DNA of 64,000 bases. Origin: Vibrio sp. Of7-15 (GTDB taxonomy: Bacteria; Pseudomonadota; Gammaproteobacteria; Enterobacterales; Vibrionaceae). Under the pieces are notes generated by a model. The model ran no database searches. It was not told the origin of the DNA and saw only the letters and a program-made list of their open reading frames with translations. Location of the stretch: assembly GCF_022347565.1 (NCBI RefSeq), contig NZ_JAKRGH010000004.1:235432-299431 (forward strand), given 5' to 3'. Positions 24,911 to 32,901 of the stretch are shown piece after piece. The position numbers were made by a program, and so were the translations under genes. Within the stretch, counting starts at the first letter, position 1; each line of letters starts with the position of its first letter.

Positions 24911-25537
24911 ATGTTTTCATTCATGAAATTGAGACCTAGTATAGCCCTACTACTTATCACACCCCTCTCTTTATCTGGGCTCACTGGCTGCAATGGTGGC
25001 TCAAATACAGCCAATAATTCAAATAGCTCGGATAACTCTAAATATTTATCTAGCTTTAATATAATTAGTATTGAAAATGATGATAGCTATATAAAAAGAC
25101 TGAAAGTATCTTGGGAAACTGCTGCAAGCCATAGCTCAATCAATGGGATCACATACAAACTATGCAAAAAAGAAACTGCTCAACCAGATAACTGCCTAGA
25201 GCTTACTCGAGTCATCAACAAAACATCTGTATCCATTGAAATAAAAGATTTATTAAGTGCAATAACTAATGAGTATTTCATTCTTGCCTCTAAAGAAGAT
25301 GAAAAACAATTATCCGCTGAAAAAATCATATCATCAGATGTAATTTCAAAAATGGTCAGCTATATAAAAGCCTCTACTCTCGATGCGGGCGATCTATTTG
25401 ACAGCCAAGTAGCTCTGCCTTCTAATGGAAAAACGTTAGCTGTTACTGCTTGTCGCGAAGGCTCCAATACTACTGGGATTAATGGGGATCAAAGCAATAA
25501 TAGCGCTAAAGATGCTGGGGCTGTTTATATATATTAG
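24911..25537 (+). CDS. Truncated FG-GAP-repeat lipoprotein
   Basis: 208 residues. A signal peptide with lipobox LTGC (near residue 26) is followed by an Asn/Ser-rich tether and a fibronectin-like domain (about 48-145). Then comes a single FG-GAP-type repeat: YIKASTLDAGDLFDSQVALP, then GKTLAVTACREGSNTTGI, ending at DAGAVYIY. In the usual family this first repeat is followed by six or more others that complete a beta-propeller. Here a stop follows at once, and the next bases do not continue the repeat in any frame I read. It is probably a remnant of a large surface lipoprotein, though it may still be expressed. Confidence 0.65.
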   Translation: MFSFMKLRPSIALLLITPLSLSGLTGCNGGSNTANNSNSSDNSKYLSSFNIISIENDDSYIKRLKVSWETAASHSSINGITYKLCKKETAQPDNCLELTRVINKTSVSIEIKDLLSAITNEYFILASKEDEKQLSAEKIISSDVISKMVSYIKASTLDAGDLFDSQVALPSNGKTLAVTACREGSNTTGINGDQSNNSAKDAGAVYIY

Positions 25538-25630
25538 ATAATTAAGTTTAAAAAACTAGGAAGGTCATAGACTCATGCTCTTCCTTGTTTTCGATTCTAC
25601 CCTACAAACACTCAGAGTTCTTTCTTAAAC

Positions 25631-26317
25631 CTATTTTTTAGTCAGTGTAAAACGGCCAATAGAGAGTAAACTGGAAAAGTGAACGCCATTTTGGAAATCC
25701 GTGTCAGTGCGAGATGATGAAAGCTTGGTAATGGAAGTACGAGGAATGGTGGCTAAATTACTAGAGCTAAAGGTAACGCCACTGTCGCTGCCTGCATCGT
25801 AAGCAATTACACTGATGTCGATTTGCTCTACCCACTGACCATCAGAGTATAAAGGCACGCTGTTAATACCTGTAAACCAGTCCGGGCTTGGCGCGATCAT
25901 GCTAACAACCGAAACCAAAGGGTGATCTCGAGAAACCTCAAATATCACAGAGACAGAATTTGATGTTGAAGGTATTCCCAATCCATCAATCGTCGATCCT
26001 GATTGACCGCGATTTTGAAAATCTTCAATTTCTGTTTTTAATAGGCTTTTTGACCCTGTCTCGGCCATGCTGACGATACCAGAAGAAGCCAGAGACCCCA
26101 CTTCAAATATTTTAATATCGCTGTTATGCGTTAGCCCAATTAAGCCGGAGAAATGTCGATTCGTAGGAAAATTTGTACTGAAATTGGCTGCCGACCAGTG
26201 AGTAATAAACTCAAGCTCGTATAACGCCGTTGAGTCAGAAGAGGTTCCATAACTAATTCTGCACGCGCTGGTGATTAGCGCGCACAAAACTAAAATAAGT
26301 ATTCTACATACCGTCAT
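25631..26317 (-). CDS. Spondin-domain lipoprotein
   Basis: 228 residues. A signal sequence with a probable lipobox (ITSAC, cysteine at about residue 19) precedes a spondin_N-type domain covering most of the protein. Its marks are the opening strand YELEFITHWSAANF, then HFSGLIGLTH, HPLVSVVSMIAPSPDWFTG and VIAYDAGSDSG. This fold is best known from animal extracellular-matrix proteins; bacterial versions occur in marine species. The start is 13 bases after the stop of the YbaK-type gene, so both may be transcribed together. The function is unknown; surface adhesion is a guess. Confidence 0.75.
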   Translation of the reverse strand: MTVCRILILVLCALITSACRISYGTSSDSTALYELEFITHWSAANFSTNFPTNRHFSGLIGLTHNSDIKIFEVGSLASSGIVSMAETGSKSLLKTEIEDFQNRGQSGSTIDGLGIPSTSNSVSVIFEVSRDHPLVSVVSMIAPSPDWFTGINSVPLYSDGQWVEQIDISVIAYDAGSDSGVTFSSSNLATIPRTSITKLSSSRTDTDFQNGVHFSSLLSIGRFTLTKK

Positions 26318-26329
26318 CGTTACAACCGC

Positions 26330-26809
26330 TTAATGGTACATCTCCTTACCAAACCGGATGTGTTTTGCATCTGCCATTATGGTTTTAAATGCTTGGCTGT
26401 CTAAACGTAATAACGTTTCATGATCGCCCGCTTCAATATAAACTTCATCCAAAATATCGAGTAACTGCTCGCAGACCATTGCCATTTCATACGCTCCACC
26501 AGCAGCAGGCACTGCACCGTCATCACAATCGGCAAACATGTCGTAAATGTCTTCTTCATGAAGGAGTTGGTATCGAGTATTAAACTTTTCATTCAATACT
26601 GAAAAACTTATCTTTTTATCCGCAGGCAGCACAGCCATCATTTTATGCCCTTGCCGATCAGAAAGCACAACGGCCTTAGCTACTTTTTTCGCAGGCACGC
26701 TAGAGGCAACAGCACTACCAATAGAGCCTGTACTATGAAAATGAGGTACTGTTTGGTAGTGAATATTGTTTTCTTCCAAGTATTCATTAAGTCGGGTTGA
26801 AATAGTCAT
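26330..26809 (-). CDS. YbaK/EbsC-family aminoacyl-tRNA deacylase-like protein
   Basis: 159 residues. It shows the compact editing-domain fold that hydrolyses misacylated tRNA (YbaK for Cys-tRNA(Pro), ProXp for Ala-tRNA(Pro)). KVAKAVVLSD carries the conserved lysine, and AVPAAGGAYEMAMV corresponds to the G-x-P loop region, although the usual GSVPPFG is altered to GAVPAAG. The substrate is therefore uncertain. AAGGAG precedes the ATG. Confidence 0.8.
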   Translation of the reverse strand: MTISTRLNEYLEENNIHYQTVPHFHSTGSIGSAVASSVPAKKVAKAVVLSDRQGHKMMAVLPADKKISFSVLNEKFNTRYQLLHEEDIYDMFADCDDGAVPAAGGAYEMAMVCEQLLDILDEVYIEAGDHETLLRLDSQAFKTIMADAKHIRFGKEMYH

Positions 26810-26943
26810 CGCTATCTCCTTGAACGTTCTACTCAGATTATAGCCAAGAGATAATTCGGTTTCCCCTCCTCTTGGCGGTTCCCTAAAGTATAGTTCTGCC
26901 CGTATATTTCACCATTTACGTCTATGTTCACGAGAGCATGAAG

Positions 26944-27444
26944 TTACTCTTCCCAATTAGAAAGCCACGTTTTAAACAATTGATTTATTTGTGCTTGCTG
27001 CTGCTGTGAAAAGCCTTCAAGCACTTTTTCTTGAACTTGAACATGTTGCTCCATGACTTCATCAATGAGCTTTATTCCTTGTGAAGTAAGGCTAACCGTC
27101 ACACTTCTTCTGTCTTCTTCGCTGTGAGTACGAATAATCAATTCTCTTGTTTGAAGCTTATCTAATCGGTTGGTCATCGCACCAGAGCTGAGCATCATAG
27201 AGTCAATTAATTCAGAAGGGGTTAAAGAATATGGAGCTCCTGCACGACGCAGCGTTGCTAGCACATCAAACTCACCTAGCTTAAGATCATACTGTTTATG
27301 ACAAGCCGTAATGGCAGTTTCTAAGTGCTTTGCTAAGCGAGCCATGCGCCCTAAGATTTCCATTGGCTGAGTATTCAAGTGCGGCTTCTCTTGTTTCCAT
27401 TGAGCTACAATTGTATCGAGTGCATCTGTGGTTTGATTGTCCAT
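26944..27444 (-). CDS. MarR-family transcriptional regulator
   Basis: 166 residues. The winged helix-turn-helix spans about 55-125, with SLTPSELIDSMMLSSGAMTNRLDKL as recognition helices and EEDRRSVTVSLT as the wing (the DxR motif is present). It is divergent from an EamA transporter gene. Two near-identical palindromic sites between them are probably its operators, so it would repress both itself and the transporter until a ligand binds. The ligand is unknown. Confidence 0.9.
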   Translation of the reverse strand: MDNQTTDALDTIVAQWKQEKPHLNTQPMEILGRMARLAKHLETAITACHKQYDLKLGEFDVLATLRRAGAPYSLTPSELIDSMMLSSGAMTNRLDKLQTRELIIRTHSEEDRRSVTVSLTSQGIKLIDEVMEQHVQVQEKVLEGFSQQQQAQINQLFKTWLSNWEE

Positions 27445-27461
27445 TTTGTACCGAGCAATAT

Positions 27462-27479
27462 TATCTTTACATAAAGATA
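27462..27479. promoter_or_regulatory. MarR-type operator, copy 1
   Basis: TATCTTTACATAAAGATA, a perfect dyad (TATCTTTA-CA-TAAAGATA) 18 bases before the MarR start. The following seven bases (CTTTACA) are also nearly repeated in copy 2. Confidence 0.7.
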
Positions 27480-27515
27480 CTTTACAAGAAGCTACCTGTT
27501 CTGTACAGTTCGAAC

Positions 27516-27533
27516 TATCTTTACATCGAGATA
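27516..27533. promoter_or_regulatory. MarR-type operator, copy 2
   Basis: TATCTTTACATCGAGATA, the same element with two changes, 54 bases from copy 1 (about five helical turns, same face). It ends six bases before the EamA start codon, so a bound protein would block translation initiation or transcription there. Confidence 0.7.
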
Positions 27534-27539
27534 CTTTAT

Positions 27540-28439
27540 ATGAACTTACTTATTGCGATGATAGCGCCATTTTTCTGGGGCACCACTTATGCTGTCGCTC
27601 AATTTACACTACCAGATTGGCCACCACTGGCTTTAGCATGCCTACGTGCATTACCTGCTGGCTTACTCCTACTGGCTTTAAAACCAACATGGCCGAAACA
27701 AAGCCAGTGGCTTCCATTGCTCTTTTTAGGAGCGGTGAATATTGCAATATTTTTCTGTTTAATTTTCTTGATGGCCCAAACTTTACCTTCAGCCTTAGCT
27801 GCAATTGGTATGGTCTCAATTCCTGTTTTCGCGATGTTATTGGCATTCTTCGCTTACAAAACAGCACCATCCAAAGTACAGGTGGTTGCCAGTATCATCA
27901 TGATTATTGCTGCACTTTTGTTATTCAACCCAAATCAGATCAGTATCAATCCGATTGGGATACTGGCTTTGTTTGCTGCCATTAGCTGTATGTTGACCGG
28001 AAGTACATTCGCCAAAAAAATGTATGGTTCTATTCATTGGTGGACGATTCTTGTCTGGCAGCTGATCTTAGGAGGCTTATGCTTACTACCTATTGCTTTC
28101 ATTCAGGCATATTTCAACCCAGAGGCTTATCAAAGCATGTTGAATGTTGATCTAAAAAGCTTACTTGGGATCGGTTGGATCGTGATTCTTAATACCGCCT
28201 TGGCTTATGGCGTGTTCTTCTGGGTATTACAGAAAATTACCATTACTGAGATGAGTTTTGCGGGTATTGCAAACCCTGTTGCCGGGATTTTGATGGGAGC
28301 GGTACTGGTTGGAGAGCAGTTTAGCCTATTTCAATATAATTTAATGCTAATCATGATTGTGGGATCGTTACTGCCACAAATTGTTGCAGCCATTCGAAAA
28401 ACAGCCTTTTTTAGACATCGAGTAAAAAAACAAATGTAA
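27540..28439 (+). CDS. EamA-family (DMT superfamily) membrane transporter
   Basis: 299 residues, ten predicted membrane segments in two EamA repeats. It starts MNLLIAMIAPFFWGTTYAV, the family opening. Members export metabolites or amino acids. The start is ATG at 27540. The frame is open further upstream but runs through the operator region, so the longer version is unlikely. Control by the divergent MarR is probable. Confidence 0.85.
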   Translation: MNLLIAMIAPFFWGTTYAVAQFTLPDWPPLALACLRALPAGLLLLALKPTWPKQSQWLPLLFLGAVNIAIFFCLIFLMAQTLPSALAAIGMVSIPVFAMLLAFFAYKTAPSKVQVVASIIMIIAALLLFNPNQISINPIGILALFAAISCMLTGSTFAKKMYGSIHWWTILVWQLILGGLCLLPIAFIQAYFNPEAYQSMLNVDLKSLLGIGWIVILNTALAYGVFFWVLQKITITEMSFAGIANPVAGILMGAVLVGEQFSLFQYNLMLIMIVGSLLPQIVAAIRKTAFFRHRVKKQM

Positions 28440-28452
28440 GCATATAAAACTA

Positions 28453-28472
28453 ACGGGCCCTAAAAAGCCCGT
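28453..28472. terminator. Hairpin between EamA and rlmF
   Basis: ACGGGC/GCCCGT stem with an eight-base loop between convergent genes, with T-rich sequence on the leftward side. Confidence 0.6.
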
Positions 28473-28502
28473 CAGTTATTGTAATATGAGATAAAAAGAT
28501 AT

Positions 28503-29510
28503 TTACCAGCGTTCTTGTGCCCACTGCTGCTGCTGATCTTTGCTTAAAAATGTCCAAGCAACAAAACGACTGATCTTCTGACCTTGGGCCATTTCTACTG
28601 TTTTCACTTCTTTAACACCCAGTTTTTCTAGCTCTTTATAAAGCCCTTTCAAGTTATCTTTTTTAGAGATTAAAGTCGTAAACCACAGGCACTGCTCTGC
28701 AAATTGAGTACTTTGCTGTGCCATTTTACGCACAAAAGCAAACTCCCCACCCGGGCACCATAGCTCCGCATTCTGCCCACCAAAATTCAATGTCTTCTCT
28801 TTTGGTTTATAAGAAGATTCCGTACCTTTACTCTGTTTGTTCGCTGCTAAGTTACGTAATTTTCGCTCAGTTCCCGCACTCGCTTCAGCCAATGACTTGT
28901 GGAAAGGTGGATTACACATAGTGAAATCAAACACATCATCTTCACCAAACATACCGACAAAGATGTTGTCAGGATTTTTCTGTAAGTGGCAGGTAATGCC
29001 TTTTTTTAATGACGGATTCGCTGAAACAATAAAATTCGCGGTTTTTACTGAAATCGGATCGACATCAGATCCCGTGAAATGCCAACCATACTCACGGTGA
29101 CCAACAATAGGGTAAACGCAGTTTGCACCCATACCAATATCTAACGCTCTTACCGCTTTCCCTTTAGGTTGCTCACCATTATTACTTACCGCCAATAAGT
29201 CAGCAATGTGGTGAATATAATCCGCTCGACCCGGAATAGGTGGACATAAATAACCATCAGGAATTGTCCAATGCTCAACCTGATAAAAATGTTGTAATAA
29301 TGCTTTGTTGAGTGCTTTTACCGCCTGAGGATCAGAAAAATTAACCGATAAATCCCCATATTGGTTCTCTGTTACAAACTCATCAAGATCTGGGCAAGTT
29401 GCCATTAATGCAGGGAAATCATAACGCTGATTGTGCTTATTTCGAGGATGTAAACCCGACTTTTTAGGGCTAGATGCAGGCGACTGCTTTTTACGTGTTG
29501 CTTTAGTCAT
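28503..29510 (-). CDS. rlmF: 23S rRNA (adenine(1618)-N6)-methyltransferase
   Basis: 335 residues. RlmF (YbiN) methylates A1618 of 23S rRNA using S-adenosylmethionine. The basic N-terminal tail is followed by [17 protein letters not shown], typical of the family. The SAM-binding loop region is [14 protein letters not shown], and the catalytic motif is NPPF (in [10 protein letters not shown]). Length is close to the E. coli enzyme (308) with a longer N-terminus. The ribosome site is weak. It is a single gene. Confidence 0.93.
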   Translation of the reverse strand: MTKATRKKQSPASSPKKSGLHPRNKHNQRYDFPALMATCPDLDEFVTENQYGDLSVNFSDPQAVKALNKALLQHFYQVEHWTIPDGYLCPPIPGRADYIHHIADLLAVSNNGEQPKGKAVRALDIGMGANCVYPIVGHREYGWHFTGSDVDPISVKTANFIVSANPSLKKGITCHLQKNPDNIFVGMFGEDDVFDFTMCNPPFHKSLAEASAGTERKLRNLAANKQSKGTESSYKPKEKTLNFGGQNAELWCPGGEFAFVRKMAQQSTQFAEQCLWFTTLISKKDNLKGLYKELEKLGVKEVKTVEMAQGQKISRFVAWTFLSKDQQQQWAQERW

Positions 29511-29585
29511 AGTACTACGGCTAATTACTGATAATTGATTAGATTATACCGACTTTAGCCTCATTACGCTTCAATACCACGGTCT

Positions 29586-30980
29586 CTACATGCGAATCAC
29601 CGAAAAAGACACCTGATTTCGTCCACTTCGCTTAGATCGATACAGCAAAGTGTCTGCTTCGTGTACTAATTTGGTTGTAGTTAACTGATCAAAGGATAGC
29701 TGCTCCCCATAAAAAAACGCAGCACCAATACTCACGGTACAAGGAACATCATGACCACAGGTAGGAATCGACTTCAACGACACTTTTTCCAGTAACTTCT
29801 CCGCCCACCGTTTGGCTTCTGTTTCTGTAATATCAACCATAGCTACAGCAAACTCTTCCCCCCCAATGCGTCCTACTAAGCAAGTGGAGTCGAGTGGTGC
29901 TGATAAACGACGGGCAACCGCAGAAATAACATCATCGCCAACTTGATGGCCATATTGATCATTAATCTGTTTAAAATGATCAATATCTGCCATAAGAATA
30001 AACAGAGATTGTTTCTTTTGGTAAGCATTTTTACAAACGATATCGAGTTGTTCAAAGAAGTATCGGTGGTTAGAAATTTCTGTTAATCCGTCTTGGTTGG
30101 CTTGTATTCTTAAACGCTCATTAGCAATTCGTAAATCGTGAGTAGCGCTTACCACCGCCCGGCGTAAGCTCACAACATACATCATGACCATAAGAGAAAA
30201 TGTAAAAGCGCTAACGGGGAGGATCCATTTCGGAAAAACGGTTTCAGTACTGATCCACTTCTGCATAATTCGATCAACCTCATCCAATGAGATCTTCGTG
30301 AGTCCAGAGTCAATTGAACTGACTAATGCCTCTTGCCCTTCTTGCACCGCCACATACAAAGGTAAACTGTATAATCGCTTAATGCCTATATAATTTTCAA
30401 ATTCCTTTCTCAGGTACAAATAAAAATTGGCGACCTGAGTATCTGCAATAAACACATTAATGTCGCCGTTTATTACTGAATCAATCATGACTCCATTGTT
30501 ATCAAACAGCTCTAAAGTGGCATTTGGGTAATGCTCCCTAACAAAACTGGCTTCAAAGCCCCCTTCAACAACACCCACTTTAAACGAACCATCCATATAG
30601 GATTCACTGGGTTTACCTGCGATGTAAGTCGAAATGTATAAATTGGCGTGAATATCAAATAAGGAACGAGAATAATCTAGGTATTGATCGCGATCTTCAG
30701 AATAGAGTAACCCTGCATGGACATCCGCTTTACCCTCTTTAACCAATTGGAGTGATTCATTCCAATCAACCAAAATGAATTCCACTTCCACATTATTCAC
30801 ACGACTAAACTCATTCCAATAATCAATGAGCAATCCTTTCGGGTTACCGTTGCCATCAAGATAAGAAAATGGCTTCCATGCTTTCGAGTTTGCGACAGTT
30901 AACTTGCTGGGTAATTCATCTGCATTTGCAGTAGATAGGTACAAATAACAAAGTACGACAAACCCAGCAAACCAACGCAT
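29586..30980 (-). CDS. Membrane diguanylate cyclase with periplasmic solute-binding sensor
   Basis: 464 residues. A signal peptide (about 1-20) leads a periplasmic family 3 solute-binding domain (about 25-245). One membrane segment (about 252-272) and a short coiled linker connect it to a GGDEF domain (about 295-460) with motif GGEEF at 373-377 and metal site ADIDHFKQIND at 331-341. The bases before the motif do not give an RxxD I-site, so product inhibition is probably absent. It should turn binding of an external amino acid or similar ligand into c-di-GMP synthesis. GGGAG precedes the ATG. Confidence 0.9.
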   Translation of the reverse strand: MRWFAGFVVLCYLYLSTANADELPSKLTVANSKAWKPFSYLDGNGNPKGLLIDYWNEFSRVNNVEVEFILVDWNESLQLVKEGKADVHAGLLYSEDRDQYLDYSRSLFDIHANLYISTYIAGKPSESYMDGSFKVGVVEGGFEASFVREHYPNATLELFDNNGVMIDSVINGDINVFIADTQVANFYLYLRKEFENYIGIKRLYSLPLYVAVQEGQEALVSSIDSGLTKISLDEVDRIMQKWISTETVFPKWILPVSAFTFSLMVMMYVVSLRRAVVSATHDLRIANERLRIQANQDGLTEISNHRYFFEQLDIVCKNAYQKKQSLFILMADIDHFKQINDQYGHQVGDDVISAVARRLSAPLDSTCLVGRIGGEEFAVAMVDITETEAKRWAEKLLEKVSLKSIPTCGHDVPCTVSIGAAFFYGEQLSFDQLTTTKLVHEADTLLYRSKRSGRNQVSFSVIRM

Positions 30981-31003
30981 CGTTTTCTCCCTAGCAAATA
31001 TTT

Positions 31004-31747
31004 TTAAATTTCAAATATTTGGTAGTCTTTTAATTGAGGTATCAACTCTTGTAACTTTTGCTCTTCTGTTGCTAAGTCCTGCACAGAGTCACACAAGTTT
31101 GTTGCTTTTTGTTCCACTTCTTTGGATCGAGCAGCGACTTTTTCTTCAATAGTCGCTTTCATTTCCATCACTCTGTTTTTCAATTCAGCAAAGTTAATTC
31201 CGCCTTCTTGCTTCATTTCTTCTGCTAAAGCACTGAATGCACTTTCCATTGATTCCATGCTGATATTTTCAATGACTTGATTAAATTCACTCATCCAACT
31301 TGAGCTCGCTTTATCCAATACATCTGCTGGGATCACAAACGTATCATCTTGATAAAACTTATCATTTACTGTAGCACTAAAATCATCAATTAGCTTTTTA
31401 ACACCGTCAAACGCTTCAGGGTTTTCAAACCCTAAAGCAATTTCATTGGTAATATCACTGGCAATAGAGATGCCATCATTAGCAAGATCAACCAGTTGAG
31501 GTAGGTGCTCTTGTACCCCTTTGTGATAGGCCTCTAATGCTTGTTGCTGCATCTGGTTCAGATCCAGCTTTTCTCCATTAATAAATACTTGGTTAGAGCC
31601 ATCAATAACCACTTTTGGCTCTTGTTGTTGATAAACCGATACAGTCCCTTCCTTTAAATGCACTTCGTTTTTAATATCAATCGGGCAGCTTTGGCCAAAT
31701 GCTGCTCCTGAAACCAGTAAAATGGATGCGGTCAGTATACGTTTCAT
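31004..31747 (-). CDS. YggN-like exported protein (DUF2884)
   Basis: 247 residues. A signal peptide is cut after FGQ (about residue 19). The mature part contains QVFINGEKLDLNQMQQQALEAYHKG, which matches the pattern of E. coli YggN, then a mostly helical acidic body. The function is unknown. AAGG lies eight bases before the ATG. It sits 23 bases upstream of the cyclase gene in the same direction, so the two may share a transcript. Confidence 0.75.
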   Translation of the reverse strand: MKRILTASILLVSGAAFGQSCPIDIKNEVHLKEGTVSVYQQQEPKVVIDGSNQVFINGEKLDLNQMQQQALEAYHKGVQEHLPQLVDLANDGISIASDITNEIALGFENPEAFDGVKKLIDDFSATVNDKFYQDDTFVIPADVLDKASSSWMSEFNQVIENISMESMESAFSALAEEMKQEGGINFAELKNRVMEMKATIEEKVAARSKEVEQKATNLCDSVQDLATEEQKLQELIPQLKDYQIFEI

Positions 31748-31848
31748 AATAAAGCCTTGTCCGAAATAGAAACTTCACTATAGCTCGATTCACCTTTCAG
31801 ACCAACTTTAACAAAACAATACGTATCGTACGGTACACCCGCTTATTA

Positions 31849-32289
31849 TCATTGAGGAGCAGGATTAAACAACCGATAGGATCGGACATAATTCACAATA
31901 CCAAACCCAATAAACATACTCGCAATAAAAACGACGATAGACACATCTCCCGTCGTTATGGAAGCTAAAGCTGGCCCAGGGCATATACCTAATATTCCCC
32001 ATCCCGTACCAAAAATGGCCGCGCCAGAAATCAACGAAGCATCGACTTTTTTGATGGTTGAAAGAGAAAATGAAGGTGTTGCTATAGGCTGATTACGTGG
32101 CTTAATTAACAAAAAATAACTCGGCATAAACACCGCAAGCGCTCCCCCCATCACAAACAATAAGCTAATATCCCATTGGCCTGTCACATCTAAAAATCCA
32201 ATGACTTTTTCCGGATCAACCATGCCAGATAGCACCATGCCAAAGCCAAACAGTAAACCCGCAATTAACGAACTTGTTTTTTCGAACAT
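31849..32289 (-). CDS. YeeE/YedE-family half transporter (DUF6691-type)
   Basis: 146 residues, four membrane segments. It carries GTGWGILGICPGPAL, the cysteine-containing pore motif of this family, which transports thiosulfate or other sulfur compounds (TsuA, PmpA/B). The start at 32289, with AGGAAGG upstream, begins MFEKTSSL. A longer frame from 32325 would overlap the preceding gene and is unlikely. It is the partner of the upstream half transporter, ten bases away. Confidence 0.85.
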   Translation of the reverse strand: MFEKTSSLIAGLLFGFGMVLSGMVDPEKVIGFLDVTGQWDISLLFVMGGALAVFMPSYFLLIKPRNQPIATPSFSLSTIKKVDASLISGAAIFGTGWGILGICPGPALASITTGDVSIVVFIASMFIGFGIVNYVRSYRLFNPAPQ

Positions 32290-32299
32290 GCCGACCTTC

Positions 32300-32722
32300 C
32301 TATGCCAACCAATGTAGTCGAACAAATACCACCAACGCGGCCGCCGACATAAATACTACCGTGGCCACTAACGAACGTACTGACATTCGGCCAATACCAC
32401 AGATACCATGCCCACTTGTGCATCCATTACCTAACTTGGTACCAATTCCAACTAATAATCCCGCGAGCATCACAATACCAAGATTGGCACTAGTGAAGTT
32501 ATCCGGGAATGAAAAACCAGCAGAAGAAGCCAATACGCCACCGCCAACAACGCCTAAAACAAAAAGTATACGCCAAGATCTATCGCCTTTTTGTGCTTTC
32601 AATATCCCCGATAAAACCCCACTAATCCCCGCCACTTTTCCATTCATTAGCATCAAAATGGTGGCAGACAAACCAATAAGTACTCCGCCCAATAAAGGTT
32701 CCCAATACATGAACATCATCAT
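32300..32722 (-). CDS. YeeE/YedE-family half transporter
   Basis: 140 residues with four membrane segments. Its motif GTKLGNGCTSGHGICG has the conserved cysteines that line the sulfur-compound pathway. Together with the next gene it makes the two-protein form of the transporter that is a single chain in E. coli YeeE. It is divergent from a polysulfide-reductase-like enzyme; a pair of dyad operators sits between them. The joint task is probably handling sulfane sulfur. Confidence 0.87.
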   Translation of the reverse strand: MMMFMYWEPLLGGVLIGLSATILMLMNGKVAGISGVLSGILKAQKGDRSWRILFVLGVVGGGVLASSAGFSFPDNFTSANLGIVMLAGLLVGIGTKLGNGCTSGHGICGIGRMSVRSLVATVVFMSAAALVVFVRLHWLA

Positions 32723-32744
32723 TCCTTTCTGAACAATCTTTACT

Positions 32745-32782
32745 TTAGTATTGACTAATAAATATCATTTAGTCAATACTAA
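32745..32782. promoter_or_regulatory. Twin dyad operators between sulfur genes
   Basis: TTAGTATTGACTAA at 32745-32758 and its exact reverse complement TTAGTCAATACTAA at 32769-32782, ten bases apart. Each arm is itself a small dyad (TTAGT-N4-ACTAA), and each contains TTGACT, which could be the -35 box of one divergent promoter. Binding would therefore shut both genes. Confidence 0.65.
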
Positions 32783-32901
32783 TTTAGCATTATTTAAATT
32801 ATAAAAGACAATACCAACAAGGTATGATGTGACCCGCAAACAAGACTGAACTCTCACTGGATTCAATAAAATATAACTAACTGTTTGAATAGGAATTTGA
32901 A

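Noticed and set aside
27437..27985. 182-codon frame overlapping EamA
   Set aside because: Different frame of the transporter, whose membrane pattern is unmistakable.
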